A stretch of DNA of 64,000 nucleotides from Lysinibacillus sp. JNUCC-52 (GTDB taxonomy: Bacteria; Bacillota; Bacilli; Bacillales_A; Planococcaceae). A program made the position numbers and the translations under genes. Below, one piece after another: positions 1-8,684 of the stretch (its first letter is position 1; every line of letters starts with the position of its first letter). The DNA lies in NCBI RefSeq assembly GCF_015999545.1, contig NZ_CP065546.1, positions 2,822,001 to 2,886,000 of the forward strand, written 5' to 3'. The notes under the pieces are model-generated. The model was given only the letters and a program-made list of their open reading frames with translations, did no database searches and was not told the origin of the DNA.

Positions 1-1
1 C

Positions 2-463
2 CCTCACAAAACAGTTTTGGAAAATATTATTGAAGCGCCTATCATGGTAAAGGGTGTAGACAAAGAAAAGGCCATTAACACAGCAGAAGAATTACTGAAA
101 AAAGTAGGTTTGGAAGATAAGGCGGATGTCTATCCTAGTAAACTATCTGGGGGACAAAAGCAACGGGTGGCAATTGCAAGAGCCCTAGCGATGGAACCAG
201 ACATTATGCTTTTTGATGAACCAACATCGGCACTCGATCCCGAGCTTGTGGGAGAGGTATTAACAACCATGAAAGACTTGGCTGAAGAAGGAATGACAAT
301 GGTTGTTGTAACCCATGAAATGGGATTTGCAAGAGAAGTAGCTGATTGGATTGTGTATATGCACGATGGAACCATTATTGAACGCGGCACACCTGATCAA
401 TTTTTTAACCATCCGAAAGAGGAAAGAACACGGGAATTTTTAACTGCAACGATGCTTAAATAA
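2..463 (+). CDS. polar amino acid ABC transporter ATP-binding protein (GlnQ family), 5'-truncated
   Basis: C-terminal part of an ABC ATPase that powers uptake of polar amino acids (glutamine, cystine, arginine and similar). The reading frame is open from base 2, and its first codons (PHKTVLENI) already match the family, so the gene begins outside the window. A TTG at 17 is not the real start. Visible motifs are the ABC signature [15 protein letters not shown], Walker B with catalytic Glu ([14 protein letters not shown]) and the H-loop His ([10 protein letters not shown]). The Walker A is missing because it lies upstream. The ending (EERTREFL) is typical of GlnQ/HisP-type proteins. The permease and binding protein are presumably upstream. 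Family assignment is secure, substrate is not. Confidence 0.93.
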   Translation, partial: PHKTVLENIIEAPIMVKGVDKEKAINTAEELLKKVGLEDKADVYPSKLSGGQKQRVAIARALAMEPDIMLFDEPTSALDPELVGEVLTTMKDLAEEGMTMVVVTHEMGFAREVADWIVYMHDGTIIERGTPDQFFNHPKEERTREFLTATMLK

Positions 464-490
464 CGCTAAGAGGTCCTGAAAAATAAGCAA

Positions 491-517
491 AAAAGAACCC
501 AAATTGGGTTCTTTTTT
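491..517 (+). terminator. intrinsic terminator after the ABC ATPase gene
   Basis: A 10-bp perfect stem (AAAAGAACCC / GGGTTCTTTT) with a 5-base loop runs straight into a T tract. The arms are A- and T-rich at both ends, so it may also stop the opposing leftward LysM/3D gene. Confidence 0.85.
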
Positions 518-596
518 GCTTCGTATAAGGAGTCAAGTTACCTTGTTGTTCATCTATATATTAAATCCTAAGAATAGGATGGAAATAGCTAATAGT

Positions 597-1514
597 CTAG
601 TTTAATATTGTTACTTTTAATTGTTTTACGCCAAAGTTAATGGCATCCTGTTGCGAAGGGAAAAAGACATCGATTCGATTGCCTTTAATGGCTCCGCCCG
701 TATCGCCTGCAATTGCTTCCCCATAGCCTTCTACATAAACTTTACTACCAAGTGGAATAACAGTTGGGTCAACTGAGATGACTTTAGCATTTGGGTTTGC
801 TTTAAGGTTAATACCAGTAGCGGTAATACCGGAACATCCCTCACATGATGCTGTATAGGCTGAAGCTTCCACTATAATTTCCTTAGCAGTATTACTTGTT
901 GATGGAGCGTTTGCTTCAGGTTTACTCTCTGTTGAAGTAGTATTACTTGTTGATGGAACAGTTGCTTCAGGTTTGCTTTCATTTGAAGCAGTATTGCTTG
1001 TCGATGGAACAGTCGCTTCAGGTTTGCTCTCCGTTGAAGTAGTATTATTTGTTGATGGAGTGCTTGCTTCAGGCGTATTGTCCACTGAAGTTGCAGGTTC
1101 CTTTGCTTCATGGGTTGCAGACATTGTTGGTTTTTCAGTTACAGCCGTACTAGATTTCATACCAACAAAGATGGATAGTTGTAAACCAGGGTGAATGAGA
1201 TCAGTATGTAATTGGTTCCATTCTTTAATTTGTGAAACGGTTACTTGATGATCTAAGGCTATATCCCATAATGTATCATCTTGCTTAACGGTATATTGCT
1301 TTTGCTGTGCAATGGTAAGAACATCTCCAGGGTGAATAAGGTTAGTATTAATATGATTCAACGTTTGAATATTTTCTACTGATGTATTATGTGCACGTGA
1401 TAAATCCCAAAGGGTATCACCTTTTTGTACGGTAATCGTTGCAGCTTGAGCATTAGCACCTAAAGTTGCAGAGAGCATTGCAACTGGTACAATTGATATA
1501 ATTTTTTTAAGCAT
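597..1514 (-). CDS. YocH-like cell-wall protein: two LysM domains plus 3D domain
   Basis: Secreted peptidoglycan-binding protein of the YocH type, probably a muralytic enzyme acting in the wall. Residues 1-24 form a signal peptide ending near AQA. LysM 1 (about 26-69) and LysM 2 (73-116) carry the GDTLWD/DDTLWD signatures. Residues about 120-210 are a low-complexity Ser/Thr/Glu/Pro linker with a 17-residue tandem repeat. Residues 212-305 are a 3D domain with three conserved Asp (VDP D249, GDTGG D271, RIDVFF D282), related to the catalytic fold of MltA lytic transglycosylases. A GGAGG ribosome site lies 6 bases upstream of the ATG. In B. subtilis yocH is a WalKR target, but I see no convincing WalR box here. 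Domain calls are firm; enzymatic activity is inferred. Confidence 0.9.
   Translation of the reverse strand: MLKKIISIVPVAMLSATLGANAQAATITVQKGDTLWDLSRAHNTSVENIQTLNHINTNLIHPGDVLTIAQQKQYTVKQDDTLWDIALDHQVTVSQIKEWNQLHTDLIHPGLQLSIFVGMKSSTAVTEKPTMSATHEAKEPATSVDNTPEASTPSTNNTTSTESKPEATVPSTSNTASNESKPEATVPSTSNTTSTESKPEANAPSTSNTAKEIIVEASAYTASCEGCSGITATGINLKANPNAKVISVDPTVIPLGSKVYVEGYGEAIAGDTGGAIKGNRIDVFFPSQQDAINFGVKQLKVTILN
891..1055 (-). repeat. 51-bp tandem repeat in the LysM/3D linker
   Basis: About three imperfect copies of a 51-base unit encode a 17-residue repeat of the form STSNTTSTESKPEATVP. Copies differ at a few positions. It forms the spacer between the wall-binding LysM domains and the 3D domain. 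Confidence 0.75.
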
Positions 1515-1627
1515 TCATGTATCCTCCATGTTCGTTCTTGGTTGTTAATATAAAATAATCGTATCATAGATTTTTCTGAGAAAAAGAACAAGGAGGTGTT
1601 AATTTGTTTACGTCTATGGCATTTATA

Positions 1628-1644
1628 TTGCAATAATATTGCAA
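1628..1644. promoter_or_regulatory. inverted repeat upstream of the LysM/3D gene (possible operator)
   Basis: TTGCAAT-AAT-ATTGCAA is a perfect 7-bp inverted repeat with a 3-base spacer, about 115 bp upstream of the start codon at 1514. No protein is known to me for this site. It sits in the 312-bp gap 1515-1826, which otherwise holds only the subtilase terminator. Confidence 0.3.
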
Positions 1645-1773
1645 ACATCAAACGATTAACTATTATTTCCTAAGAAATTTAATATAAAATCTAGCAGAGG
1701 AAGCAATTACTTGTTACGTATTGAATGCCCCTTTGGCGCTTAAAATGCAATCAATAACTTTATAATAAATAGC

Positions 1774-1808
1774 AAAAAGAGAAATTGCATAACGCAATTT
1801 CTCTTTTT
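1774..1808 (-). terminator. intrinsic terminator of the large subtilase gene
   Basis: A perfect 15-bp stem (AAAAAGAGAAATTGC / GCAATTTCTCTTTTT) with a 5-base loop begins 19 bases beyond the subtilase stop codon. Reading leftward it ends in five T. Confidence 0.88.
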
Positions 1809-1826
1809 TATGTGAACTGCAATGAA

Positions 1827-4800
1827 TTATAACTGAACCTCTGTAACGTCGTTATTACCATTACCATTGCCATTGCCATTGCCATTGCCGTTACCATTGC
1901 CATTGCCATTGCCATTGCCATTGCCGTTACCATTGCCATTGCCATTGCCATTGCCATTGCCATTGCCGTTACCATTGCCATTGCCATTGCCATTGCCGTT
2001 ACCATTGCCATTGCCATTGCCATTGCCGTTACCATTACCATTGCCATTGCCGTTACCATTACCATTGCCATTGCCGTTGCCGTTGCCGTTGCCATTACCT
2101 GGCTTTACAACTAACACATCAAATGTTAGTTTGTGCTCACCATACGTTACCGTAATAGTAGTATTACCTTGACCTTTTCCTTTTACGACCCCTGCTTTTA
2201 CAGTAGCTATTTTATTATTTGCTACTTCGTAGGTTGCCAGCTTCGTAACATCTTTTTCTGTTGTTTTACCATCAAACGTTGTTACTTCAGTAATCTTAAC
2301 TGTAACTTCTTTACCTATTCTCGTTTCAACCTGAGCCTGGTCGATTTCTAATGTTACTGTTGGTTCCTCGATAACCGTTGCTTTAACCGTAACATTTATT
2401 GTAACTTCGTTATTACCATATGAAATTGTAATTGTAGTCGTACCTGCACCTACTGCCGTTACTAATCCATTTACTATTGTTGCAACAGTTTCATCTCCAA
2501 CTACGTAAGTAGCTTTTGAAGTTACGTCTTCCTCTGTTGCATCACCTTCTGCAGGCGTTGACGTTTCTGTCACCGTAAGTTGTGCAGTTTCGCCAGTTGT
2601 TAGGTTTAACTCAGTTGGATTAACCGAAAGTGTTACTACTGGTTCTACAACTGCTTTTTCATATATCTTTTCTTCGCCAATATTGCCAGCAGCATCAGTA
2701 ATTTTTACTGACACAGCATTCGTTTCTGCTGTTACTGGGAATGTAAAGCTACCGTCCTGATTTAATTCAAAAGCAACTGGTGCTTGTACTTCGCCATTTA
2801 CTGTAGAAATATAAGAAGCTTTTAATTTATCATTTAAATTGTAATTTAAACCGTATAAATATAACTCATCATTGTAGTCGATATACTTATCTGTTACCTG
2901 ACCTGTAGCGACACCTTCAGCTACTGAACCAGTAATTTCTGGTTTCGTCGTTTTTACAATAATAGGGCCGACATAATCGGAAACTACTCCTGATGCTGCA
3001 AGACCAGTGAAGTCAATTGTATAAAGACCATCTGGAATCGTTGTGGCAGGTGCTGATCCCCATGGTTTGTACTGCCCGCCAACATTCAGCGTATAAGAGC
3101 CTTTTCCTAGAGCAGTCCCTGCATGCAGATAACCGATGTAGCCATCTCCATATTCTCCACCTTCTGGATTCATAATATCCCAAAGCTCGATATAGTTAGT
3201 TGTTACATCACCCGTTAATGTGAATGAAAGTACAGCTGAATCTTTCACGCCATCGCCATTAAAGGATAGATCTGTTTCAGTAATTTTATAATCTTTAATT
3301 TCAGTTACTGCCGCACCGCTAAAGTCAGCTGCGAATGGTAAGGAAATTTCTGTATCGCCACTACTGATGTAAATATACCCTAGTATTTCAGAGCCGTTAG
3401 GTGCTGTAGCTTGTGAAGCGGTTAATGTAACATTTAAAACTTGCTCACCAACTAGGTTAAAGGTCGGCTGATCTACTGTAACAGTTGCATCACCAAATGT
3501 TTTTGTCACATCCACTGCTACATTGTAATTGCCGCCGTTTCCTTTCATATCTTTTACTAAAACTTGCTTTGTTACAGAAATATCACGATCTTTAACTGAT
3601 TGTGGACCGAAAGTAACTGTACCTTTTAAGTTTTCAGCAACAGCCCCAGTTCCATCTATTATTGCGCTATCAAGTGCATAGGCAAGAATTTCAGGATGAG
3701 CGGCTGCATAAGCATTTACGCGCCCAGCACCTTGAGAAAACACATCGTATTTTGTTGTATCTAAAACCTTTGCTGTATTAGAAATTGCCACTTTAACGTC
3801 GAATGCGTTCCAATCAGGATTTGCTTGTTTAACTAATGCAACAATACCTGCAATATGCGGTGTTGCCATAGAAGTTCCTGTTTTACGCGCATATGCTTCT
3901 GCATAAGAGGCATCAGGGAAATCTTTTTTATACATTGGAATAGATGACATAATGTTTGTCCCAGGTGCACTTACATCTGGTTTAATATCAAAGTTTGGTG
4001 TAGATGGTCCACGTGAACTTGAAGTGTTTACATCATCCCCAAGTGTCTGTGTGGAAGCAAATTTACTAAAGCTTACTTTTCCAGTTCCGCCTGCTAATGC
4101 AGTGCGAATTGCATCGCCGTCCGTTTGGGACATATCAAATGACGGTAGAAACTCAAATGAATCACCTAGGAATGTACCTGAAATGTTTGGTGCATTTGTT
4201 CCACCAGCAAAGTTATGAATAATGGTTGCCACTGCTCCATTTGCCTTTGCATTCGCAATTTTATCAACAAAGGCAATACCTCCACGAGCAATCAACGCCA
4301 CTTTGCCTTCGACATTAATTCCTTCAAAATCTTTTACTTCCCCGTTTCCAGGAACAGCAACTAGGTCAAACTCACCTTGAAGCTGTGTAGCTAAATTTTT
4401 TCCAAAAGTCGTCCCCATTAATGGAAGCTGTTTCGTTAAGTTGTAGTTGCCAATTGTAACATTCACTTCCCCGTTAAACATTGTTTCAGGATATGATGTG
4501 TTACCAACAGCTATTCCTAAACGAGCGGTTGCAGGCGTGCCCATTGTTCCGCGATTTGGCCCAGAGTTCCCTGTTGCAATTACTCCGATTGTTCCAGCCA
4601 TCATGGCATTATTAATAGCAAATGAACCAGCATCTGTTTCAGAGTTAGCTCCACCGCCAAGTGATAGATTGATAATGTCCATTTTTTCTATTACAGCAGT
4701 TTCAATAGCTTTCACAATACCAGATGTAGCACCACTGCCGTATGCCCCAAGAACTCGGTAAGCATAAAGGTCTACTTTTGGCGCAATTCCTTTAATACCG

Positions 4801-5708
4801 AATTCGTTAGCACCGATTGCTGCAATTGTTCCAGCAACATGTGTACCGTGAGATGTATAGAACGAGCTTCCCTTTTCATTAAATTCAGGTGTCCCAGCTG
4901 GACGCTCTGAAGGTAATGTTTCTGATGCATCGTCATCTGCACGAGGCTTCGTATAAGTTGCTGAATTTGGAATAAAGTTTTTCCCACCTTTATAAACCCC
5001 AGCGAACTCAGGGTGATCTGCATCAATACCAGTATCTAATACTGCTACTTTTATTCCTTGTCCTTCAAAACCTTCATTCCAAAGCTGTTCGATGCCAAGG
5101 AAAGAAATACTTGTATTCATTTGCGCTTCTAATTGGTCTTCCTTTATTAGTTCCGATGGTTGTATCGGTGTATCTTCTGATGCATAAACGGTTGCATCAG
5201 GTTCGATTAATGTAATTCCTTCTATTGTAAGCAATTTCGGGAGATCATTTGCTTTTACCGTTGCCGCAAAACCGTTTAAAACAGTATCAAATGTGTATCC
5301 TTGAGTCATCTGAACTTTTTTAGTAGCTAATTCTTTTTTTACTTTTGCTTGTTGAGCTTTTACATTTGAACGTACTTCATTTGCTCGGGCATTAGAGAAT
5401 TTTTTGCCTTTCACTTGGCTCATTCCTTGCTCTAGTGCTACAGGCATTTCAGATAAATGAACGATGACTGCAACATCTTGATTGCCTGATACATTTTGTA
5501 AGCTTTCGTGAAGAGTAGGGCCTTCTTTAGACAAGCTTTGCTGTTCAGCGATAGCCGCCTTTAATTGAATAATACTTTCACTTTGGCTATCCTGCTTTAA
5601 TGGTTTCGGTTCTTCAGCACTAGCACTCGACAATGGAACAAATAGCGAAAGCACCATAACGATAGCAAGAAGACTACTTAGAAACTTCGTAAACTTAAAC
5701 TCTTTCAA
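1827..5708 (-). CDS. large secreted subtilisin-like serine protease (S8) with PA, two BIG2-like domains and a (GN)41 tail
   Basis: Secreted 1293-residue subtilase. In order: signal peptide (1-31, ending SSASA); I9-type propeptide (about 75-175); S8 catalytic domain with Asp225 (VAVLDTGID), His287 (SHGTHVAG), oxyanion Asn381 (TGNSGP) and Ser613 (GTSMATPHIAG); a protease-associated insert at about 430-545; Fn3/C5a-peptidase-like beta regions; two BIG2-like domains (about 1020-1109 and 1110-1203); then 41 Gly-Asn dipeptides (1204-1285) and a short end NDVTEVQL. The layout resembles Vpr/lactocepin-type proteases. There is no LPXTG, S-layer or LysM anchor. The start is a TTG at 5706-5708, preceded by GGGGG 9 bases upstream; no in-frame ATG fits. 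It is monocistronic with its own terminator. Protease identity is firm; substrate is unknown. Confidence 0.93.
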   Translation of the reverse strand: MKEFKFTKFLSSLLAIVMVLSLFVPLSSASAEEPKPLKQDSQSESIIQLKAAIAEQQSLSKEGPTLHESLQNVSGNQDVAVIVHLSEMPVALEQGMSQVKGKKFSNARANEVRSNVKAQQAKVKKELATKKVQMTQGYTFDTVLNGFAATVKANDLPKLLTIEGITLIEPDATVYASEDTPIQPSELIKEDQLEAQMNTSISFLGIEQLWNEGFEGQGIKVAVLDTGIDADHPEFAGVYKGGKNFIPNSATYTKPRADDDASETLPSERPAGTPEFNEKGSSFYTSHGTHVAGTIAAIGANEFGIKGIAPKVDLYAYRVLGAYGSGATSGIVKAIETAVIEKMDIINLSLGGGANSETDAGSFAINNAMMAGTIGVIATGNSGPNRGTMGTPATARLGIAVGNTSYPETMFNGEVNVTIGNYNLTKQLPLMGTTFGKNLATQLQGEFDLVAVPGNGEVKDFEGINVEGKVALIARGGIAFVDKIANAKANGAVATIIHNFAGGTNAPNISGTFLGDSFEFLPSFDMSQTDGDAIRTALAGGTGKVSFSKFASTQTLGDDVNTSSSRGPSTPNFDIKPDVSAPGTNIMSSIPMYKKDFPDASYAEAYARKTGTSMATPHIAGIVALVKQANPDWNAFDVKVAISNTAKVLDTTKYDVFSQGAGRVNAYAAAHPEILAYALDSAIIDGTGAVAENLKGTVTFGPQSVKDRDISVTKQVLVKDMKGNGGNYNVAVDVTKTFGDATVTVDQPTFNLVGEQVLNVTLTASQATAPNGSEILGYIYISSGDTEISLPFAADFSGAAVTEIKDYKITETDLSFNGDGVKDSAVLSFTLTGDVTTNYIELWDIMNPEGGEYGDGYIGYLHAGTALGKGSYTLNVGGQYKPWGSAPATTIPDGLYTIDFTGLAASGVVSDYVGPIIVKTTKPEITGSVAEGVATGQVTDKYIDYNDELYLYGLNYNLNDKLKASYISTVNGEVQAPVAFELNQDGSFTFPVTAETNAVSVKITDAAGNIGEEKIYEKAVVEPVVTLSVNPTELNLTTGETAQLTVTETSTPAEGDATEEDVTSKATYVVGDETVATIVNGLVTAVGAGTTTITISYGNNEVTINVTVKATVIEEPTVTLEIDQAQVETRIGKEVTVKITEVTTFDGKTTEKDVTKLATYEVANNKIATVKAGVVKGKGQGNTTITVTYGEHKLTFDVLVVKPGNGNGNGNGNGNGNGNGNGNGNGNGNGNGNGNGNGNGNGNGNGNGNGNGNGNGNGNGNGNGNGNGNGNGNGNGNGNGNGNGNNDVTEVQL
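1854..2099 (-). repeat. hexanucleotide tandem repeat encoding (Gly-Asn)41
   Basis: Forty-one uninterrupted 6-base units of the form GGNAAY, with wobble-position variants only (GGT/GGC and AAT/AAC). They encode the C-terminal Gly-Asn tail of the subtilase. Small higher-order blocks repeat, for example runs of GGCAAT separated by GGTAAC, which suggests growth by slippage. The repeat is also open in other frames (Met-Ala on this strand, Pro-Leu on the other), which creates spurious ORFs. Confidence 0.97.
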
Positions 5709-6002
5709 ATCACATTTCCCCCTTCAGCTTTAATTGTCACACTTTTCAGTTAAGTGTGGTAATTTAAATTTATCACAATAGAACTAATTCGAATATCCTA
5801 ATATAAAAATATTGATAATTAGTATTAGTTTATTAATTGAAAACTGAATCTATCTACCTGGTAATTTAATGAAAAAGTAGAACTTTCGGAAGTGAAATGA
5901 CATACTAAAAGTTTCAATCAAACCAAATAAGGAAGCAATTTAAAGACAAGTGGTATTTAGAACAATAAGAGGGGTAATTGAAGGAAAATCGTTAAGGAAA
6001 TA
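5709..6002. other. intergenic region upstream of the subtilase
   Basis: AT-rich spacer between the subtilase start and the hairpin that ends the multicopper oxidase gene. It must hold the subtilase promoter, but I cannot pick one with confidence. I see no short gene or structured RNA. Confidence 0.4.
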
Positions 6003-6043
6003 AAAATAGCTGGCGATTATTTTAAAATATCGCCAGCTATTTT
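6003..6043 (-). terminator. long hairpin terminator after the multicopper oxidase gene
   Basis: A perfect 15-bp stem (AAAATAGCTGGCGAT / ATCGCCAGCTATTTT) with an 11-base, partly self-complementary AT loop. Reading leftward it ends in TTTTTA, about 100 bases beyond the stop codon. Confidence 0.8.
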
Positions 6044-6142
6044 ATAGGGTGGAAAGCATACTTTTCTATCATTATATATAATAAATTAATATTATAAGAA
6101 AACGTATATTTCATTAAAAATTTACACTTAAGTTAGCCGTTA

Positions 6143-7225
6143 CTATTCTTCATATTTAACTGTAGTGAACATACCACCTAAGCCAACTACACCGTTATTT
6201 GTAACATGATGGGGCATGTGGCAATGCATTGGCCAAATACCTGTATTATTGGCTTGGAAGCTAATATCCCAAGTTTCACCAGATGCGACGAGTATAGTAT
6301 TTTTACAAATTTGCGTATGAGGAGCAATTGGGAAACCATCAGCGCCGACCACTTTAAACTGATGTCCATGTAAATGGATGGGGTGGTGGTTCATTTGAAT
6401 ATTACCAAAGCGTACTTTAACCATATCTCCGTATCTTACGCGTAAAGGTTCGGTTAACGGGTAGCATCGTCCATTTATTGTGAAAAAATTAAAATCAGGT
6501 TTAATAAAAGTAAGATCATACGTACCCTTTGTTAAATCGCCCCATGGCAAAGCATTTATTGCCCATTCTTGAAGTAAACAAAGGTAATCCTTATGGTTTG
6601 GGAGGTTCTCCATTGTCGGATCTTCTACAATAAAGCCTCCTAATAATCCCGCATTATCTTGTATAGAAACATCTACATGGGAATGATACATATACGTACC
6701 TGGGGGATTAACTATTGTAAAATGATAATCAAAATAATATCCAGGTTCGATAAATGGAGAGGGCTCAATTGGGGGGACACCATCCATCACATTAGGTACG
6801 ATTAATCCATGCCAATGCACGCTTGTATGGACAGGTAATTGATTAATGACTCTAATACATACTTTATCTCCAGGAAAAACACGAATAGTTGGCCCAGGTG
6901 TAGAGCCGTTATATCCCCAAGCTTTAATAAAGATACCATCTACTAACTCCCACGTTATTTCTTCCGCAACTAAAGTAAAAAACTTTACCCCATTTTTTTG
7001 AAGTACATAAGGTAAATCTTCAATACCTGGTGTAATAACTATGATAAAACCCCCTATAAATTCACTTCTTAAAAAAATATATGTTTCGAAGGGGGACTTA
7101 TTCTTTGGCAGTGTCATACAAATCGATTCCATGAATTCTACTTTTGCTTTATTGTCGTTCTCTCTGCTGGTATATAATAAATTGGATGCAAAATGGCGAA
7201 TATCTAAATATAGCCTACGTTGCAT
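6143..7225 (-). CDS. small two-domain multicopper oxidase
   Basis: Copper oxidase with all four copper-ligand motifs: HWHG, YHSH, HPIHLHGH and HCHMPHH near the C terminus. At about 360 residues it is shorter than laccases or CotA (about 500), matching an N-terminal and a C-terminal cupredoxin region without the usual middle domain. Residues 1-80 precede the first cupredoxin and I do not recognise them. There is no signal peptide. In CotA-like proteins a Met follows the last His motif as axial type 1 ligand; here that place appears to be Gly. No good ribosome site precedes the ATG at 7225 (or the later Mets), and the frame stays open for 29 codons upstream with plausible protein sequence but no ATG, GTG or TTG, so the true start is uncertain. 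It is monocistronic. Confidence 0.82.
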   Translation of the reverse strand: MQRRLYLDIRHFASNLLYTSRENDNKAKVEFMESICMTLPKNKSPFETYIFLRSEFIGGFIIVITPGIEDLPYVLQKNGVKFFTLVAEEITWELVDGIFIKAWGYNGSTPGPTIRVFPGDKVCIRVINQLPVHTSVHWHGLIVPNVMDGVPPIEPSPFIEPGYYFDYHFTIVNPPGTYMYHSHVDVSIQDNAGLLGGFIVEDPTMENLPNHKDYLCLLQEWAINALPWGDLTKGTYDLTFIKPDFNFFTINGRCYPLTEPLRVRYGDMVKVRFGNIQMNHHPIHLHGHQFKVVGADGFPIAPHTQICKNTILVASGETWDISFQANNTGIWPMHCHMPHHVTNNGVVGLGGMFTTVKYEE

Positions 7226-7374
7226 TGGAAGTTGTGCTTCGGTAAATGTATATTTAGATCTTGTATTATAAGTATTATTTTTATTTATTAAATATTTTAT
7301 AAAATCACTTCTTTATAGAAAAATATTGATTATAAAAGACATAATAATAAAAAGATGTTAAGGAGAAAGTTAAA

Positions 7375-8094
7375 ATGAAAAATAATGAATTAAAAGAAAC
7401 CCCACATATTAAGCCAAATGGAGTAGAAATAGCAGAAACAATACTTTTACCAGGAGATCCACTTCGTGCTAAGTTTATTGCAGAAAATTTTTTAGAGAAC
7501 CCTGTACTTTTTAATGAAATTAGAGGCATGCTTGGGTATACAGGTGAATATAAAGGAAAGAAAGTTTCCGTAATGGGTACTGGTATGGGGGCGCCAAGTA
7601 TGGCGATCTATTCATGGGAATTAATTAATGTTTTTGGCGTGAAAAATTTAATTCGTATAGGTTCATGCGGGGCAATGCAAAATGATATTAAATTATATGA
7701 TATTATTTTGGCTATGGGAGCAGCAACAAATTCCAATTATGCACATCAATTTAATCTGCCAGGTCAGTTTCCAATTACAGCATCTTATGATTTATTAGAG
7801 AAAGCTAAGAAAGTTGCTGATGAAAAGAATTGTAACGTGCATGTCGGGAATGTACTATCTAGTGATGTTTTCTATAATGCTGATGTAACTGCAACAGAAA
7901 AGTGGGCAAAGATGGGCATATTAGCAGAGGAAATGGAAACGACAAGTTTATATTTAAATGCTGCTAGTGCTGGAGCTAAAGCATTAACCATTTTAACAGT
8001 AAGTGACCATATGATTACACATGAACAAACAACACAAGAAGAGAGACAAACTTCATTTACACAGATGGTAGAAATAGCTTTAGATTTAATATAA
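7375..8094 (+). CDS. deoD: purine nucleoside phosphorylase DeoD
   Basis: Trimeric/hexameric-type purine nucleoside phosphorylase, cleaving purine (deoxy)ribonucleosides with phosphate to free base and (deoxy)ribose-1-phosphate in salvage. The 239-residue length fits DeoD (about 235). Motifs include LPGDPLRAKFIAENFL near the N terminus, GTGMGAPSMAIYSWEL (phosphate/ribose site), RIGSCGAMQ and the EMETTSLY segment that contacts the ribose. AAGGAGA lies 7 bases before the ATG. It is a single gene, divergent from the copper oxidase, and ends in a strong terminator. No riboswitch or PurR-like box was seen in front of it. Confidence 0.95.
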   Translation: MKNNELKETPHIKPNGVEIAETILLPGDPLRAKFIAENFLENPVLFNEIRGMLGYTGEYKGKKVSVMGTGMGAPSMAIYSWELINVFGVKNLIRIGSCGAMQNDIKLYDIILAMGAATNSNYAHQFNLPGQFPITASYDLLEKAKKVADEKNCNVHVGNVLSSDVFYNADVTATEKWAKMGILAEEMETTSLYLNAASAGAKALTILTVSDHMITHEQTTQEERQTSFTQMVEIALDLI

Positions 8095-8124
8095 ATAATG
8101 GCAGCTAATTGAGTTATTATTTTT

Positions 8125-8169
8125 AAAGAAGTAACAAGGAAACTAAATGTCCTTGTTACTTCTTTTTTT
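8125..8169 (+). terminator. intrinsic terminator of deoD
   Basis: A 16-bp perfect stem (AAAGAAGTAACAAGGA / TCCTTGTTACTTCTTT) with a 9-base loop is followed by a T tract, 30 bases after the deoD stop. Confidence 0.92.
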
Positions 8170-8321
8170 ATTTTAGAAGAATTGGATGCTTACATTTATA
8201 GGATATAAAAACCAATAATATAGAATTGAGTAAAAGTAAAAAAATGTTGTAAATTACTTTATATGTAATTATAATAATGAAGGGTCTTATAAATATTAAT
8301 AAATTTAACGGAGGTATTTAC

Positions 8322-8528
8322 ATGTCAGACAAAAATTTTGTAGCAACATTATTACTTTGTTTCTTTTTAGGCGGTCTGGGAATTCACCGTTTTTATGTTG
8401 GAAAAATCGGTACAGGTATTTTAATGTTTATTACAATAGGTGGATTCGGTATTTGGACAATAGTCGACTTGATTATGATTATCGTTGGTAAATTTACAGA
8501 CAAAGATGGTCATTTTATAAAATCTTAA
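8322..8528 (+). CDS. TM2 domain protein
   Basis: Small membrane protein of 68 residues with a complete TM2 domain: first helix VATLLLCFFLGGLGIHRFYVGK, which carries the family GxxGxHRFYxGK turn, then a second helix (GIWTIVDLIMIIVGKF) with the conserved W.xxD. The start at 8322 is chosen because GGAGG lies 7 bases upstream; an upstream ATG in frame at 8277 has no such site. TM2 proteins have no settled function in bacteria. It converges on, and may share a theme with, the leftward zinc-ribbon membrane proteins next to it. Confidence 0.88.
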   Translation: MSDKNFVATLLLCFFLGGLGIHRFYVGKIGTGILMFITIGGFGIWTIVDLIMIIVGKFTDKDGHFIKS

Positions 8529-8603
8529 ATGATTGAAATAAAAAAACGATAGGCTCATACATATATTTTTAAGCTTGTTGCTTTTATTTATAGCGATACG
8601 ATA

Positions 8604-8642
8604 AAAAGAAGGGAGACTGTTCTACATGTCTACCCTTCTTTA
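8604..8642. terminator. hairpin between the TM2 and zinc-ribbon genes
   Basis: AAAGAAGGG-aGAC and GTC-taCCCTTCTT pair around a short loop, and both flanks are A/T runs. It lies between two convergent genes, so it may serve both. Confidence 0.6.
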
Positions 8643-8684
8643 TTGTTTATGATTGTTACGATATAAACGCAGTAGCTATATTAA

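Noticed and set aside
1515-1650. WalR box before the YocH-like gene
   Set aside because: No pair of TGTWAH hexamers with 5-base spacing was found.
1808-2172. Met-Ala repeat ORF (1808-2095, leftward) and Pro-Leu repeat ORF (1867-2172, rightward)
   Set aside because: Both are shadow frames of the hexanucleotide repeat coding for Gly-Asn in the subtilase; no ribosome sites and no non-repeat content.
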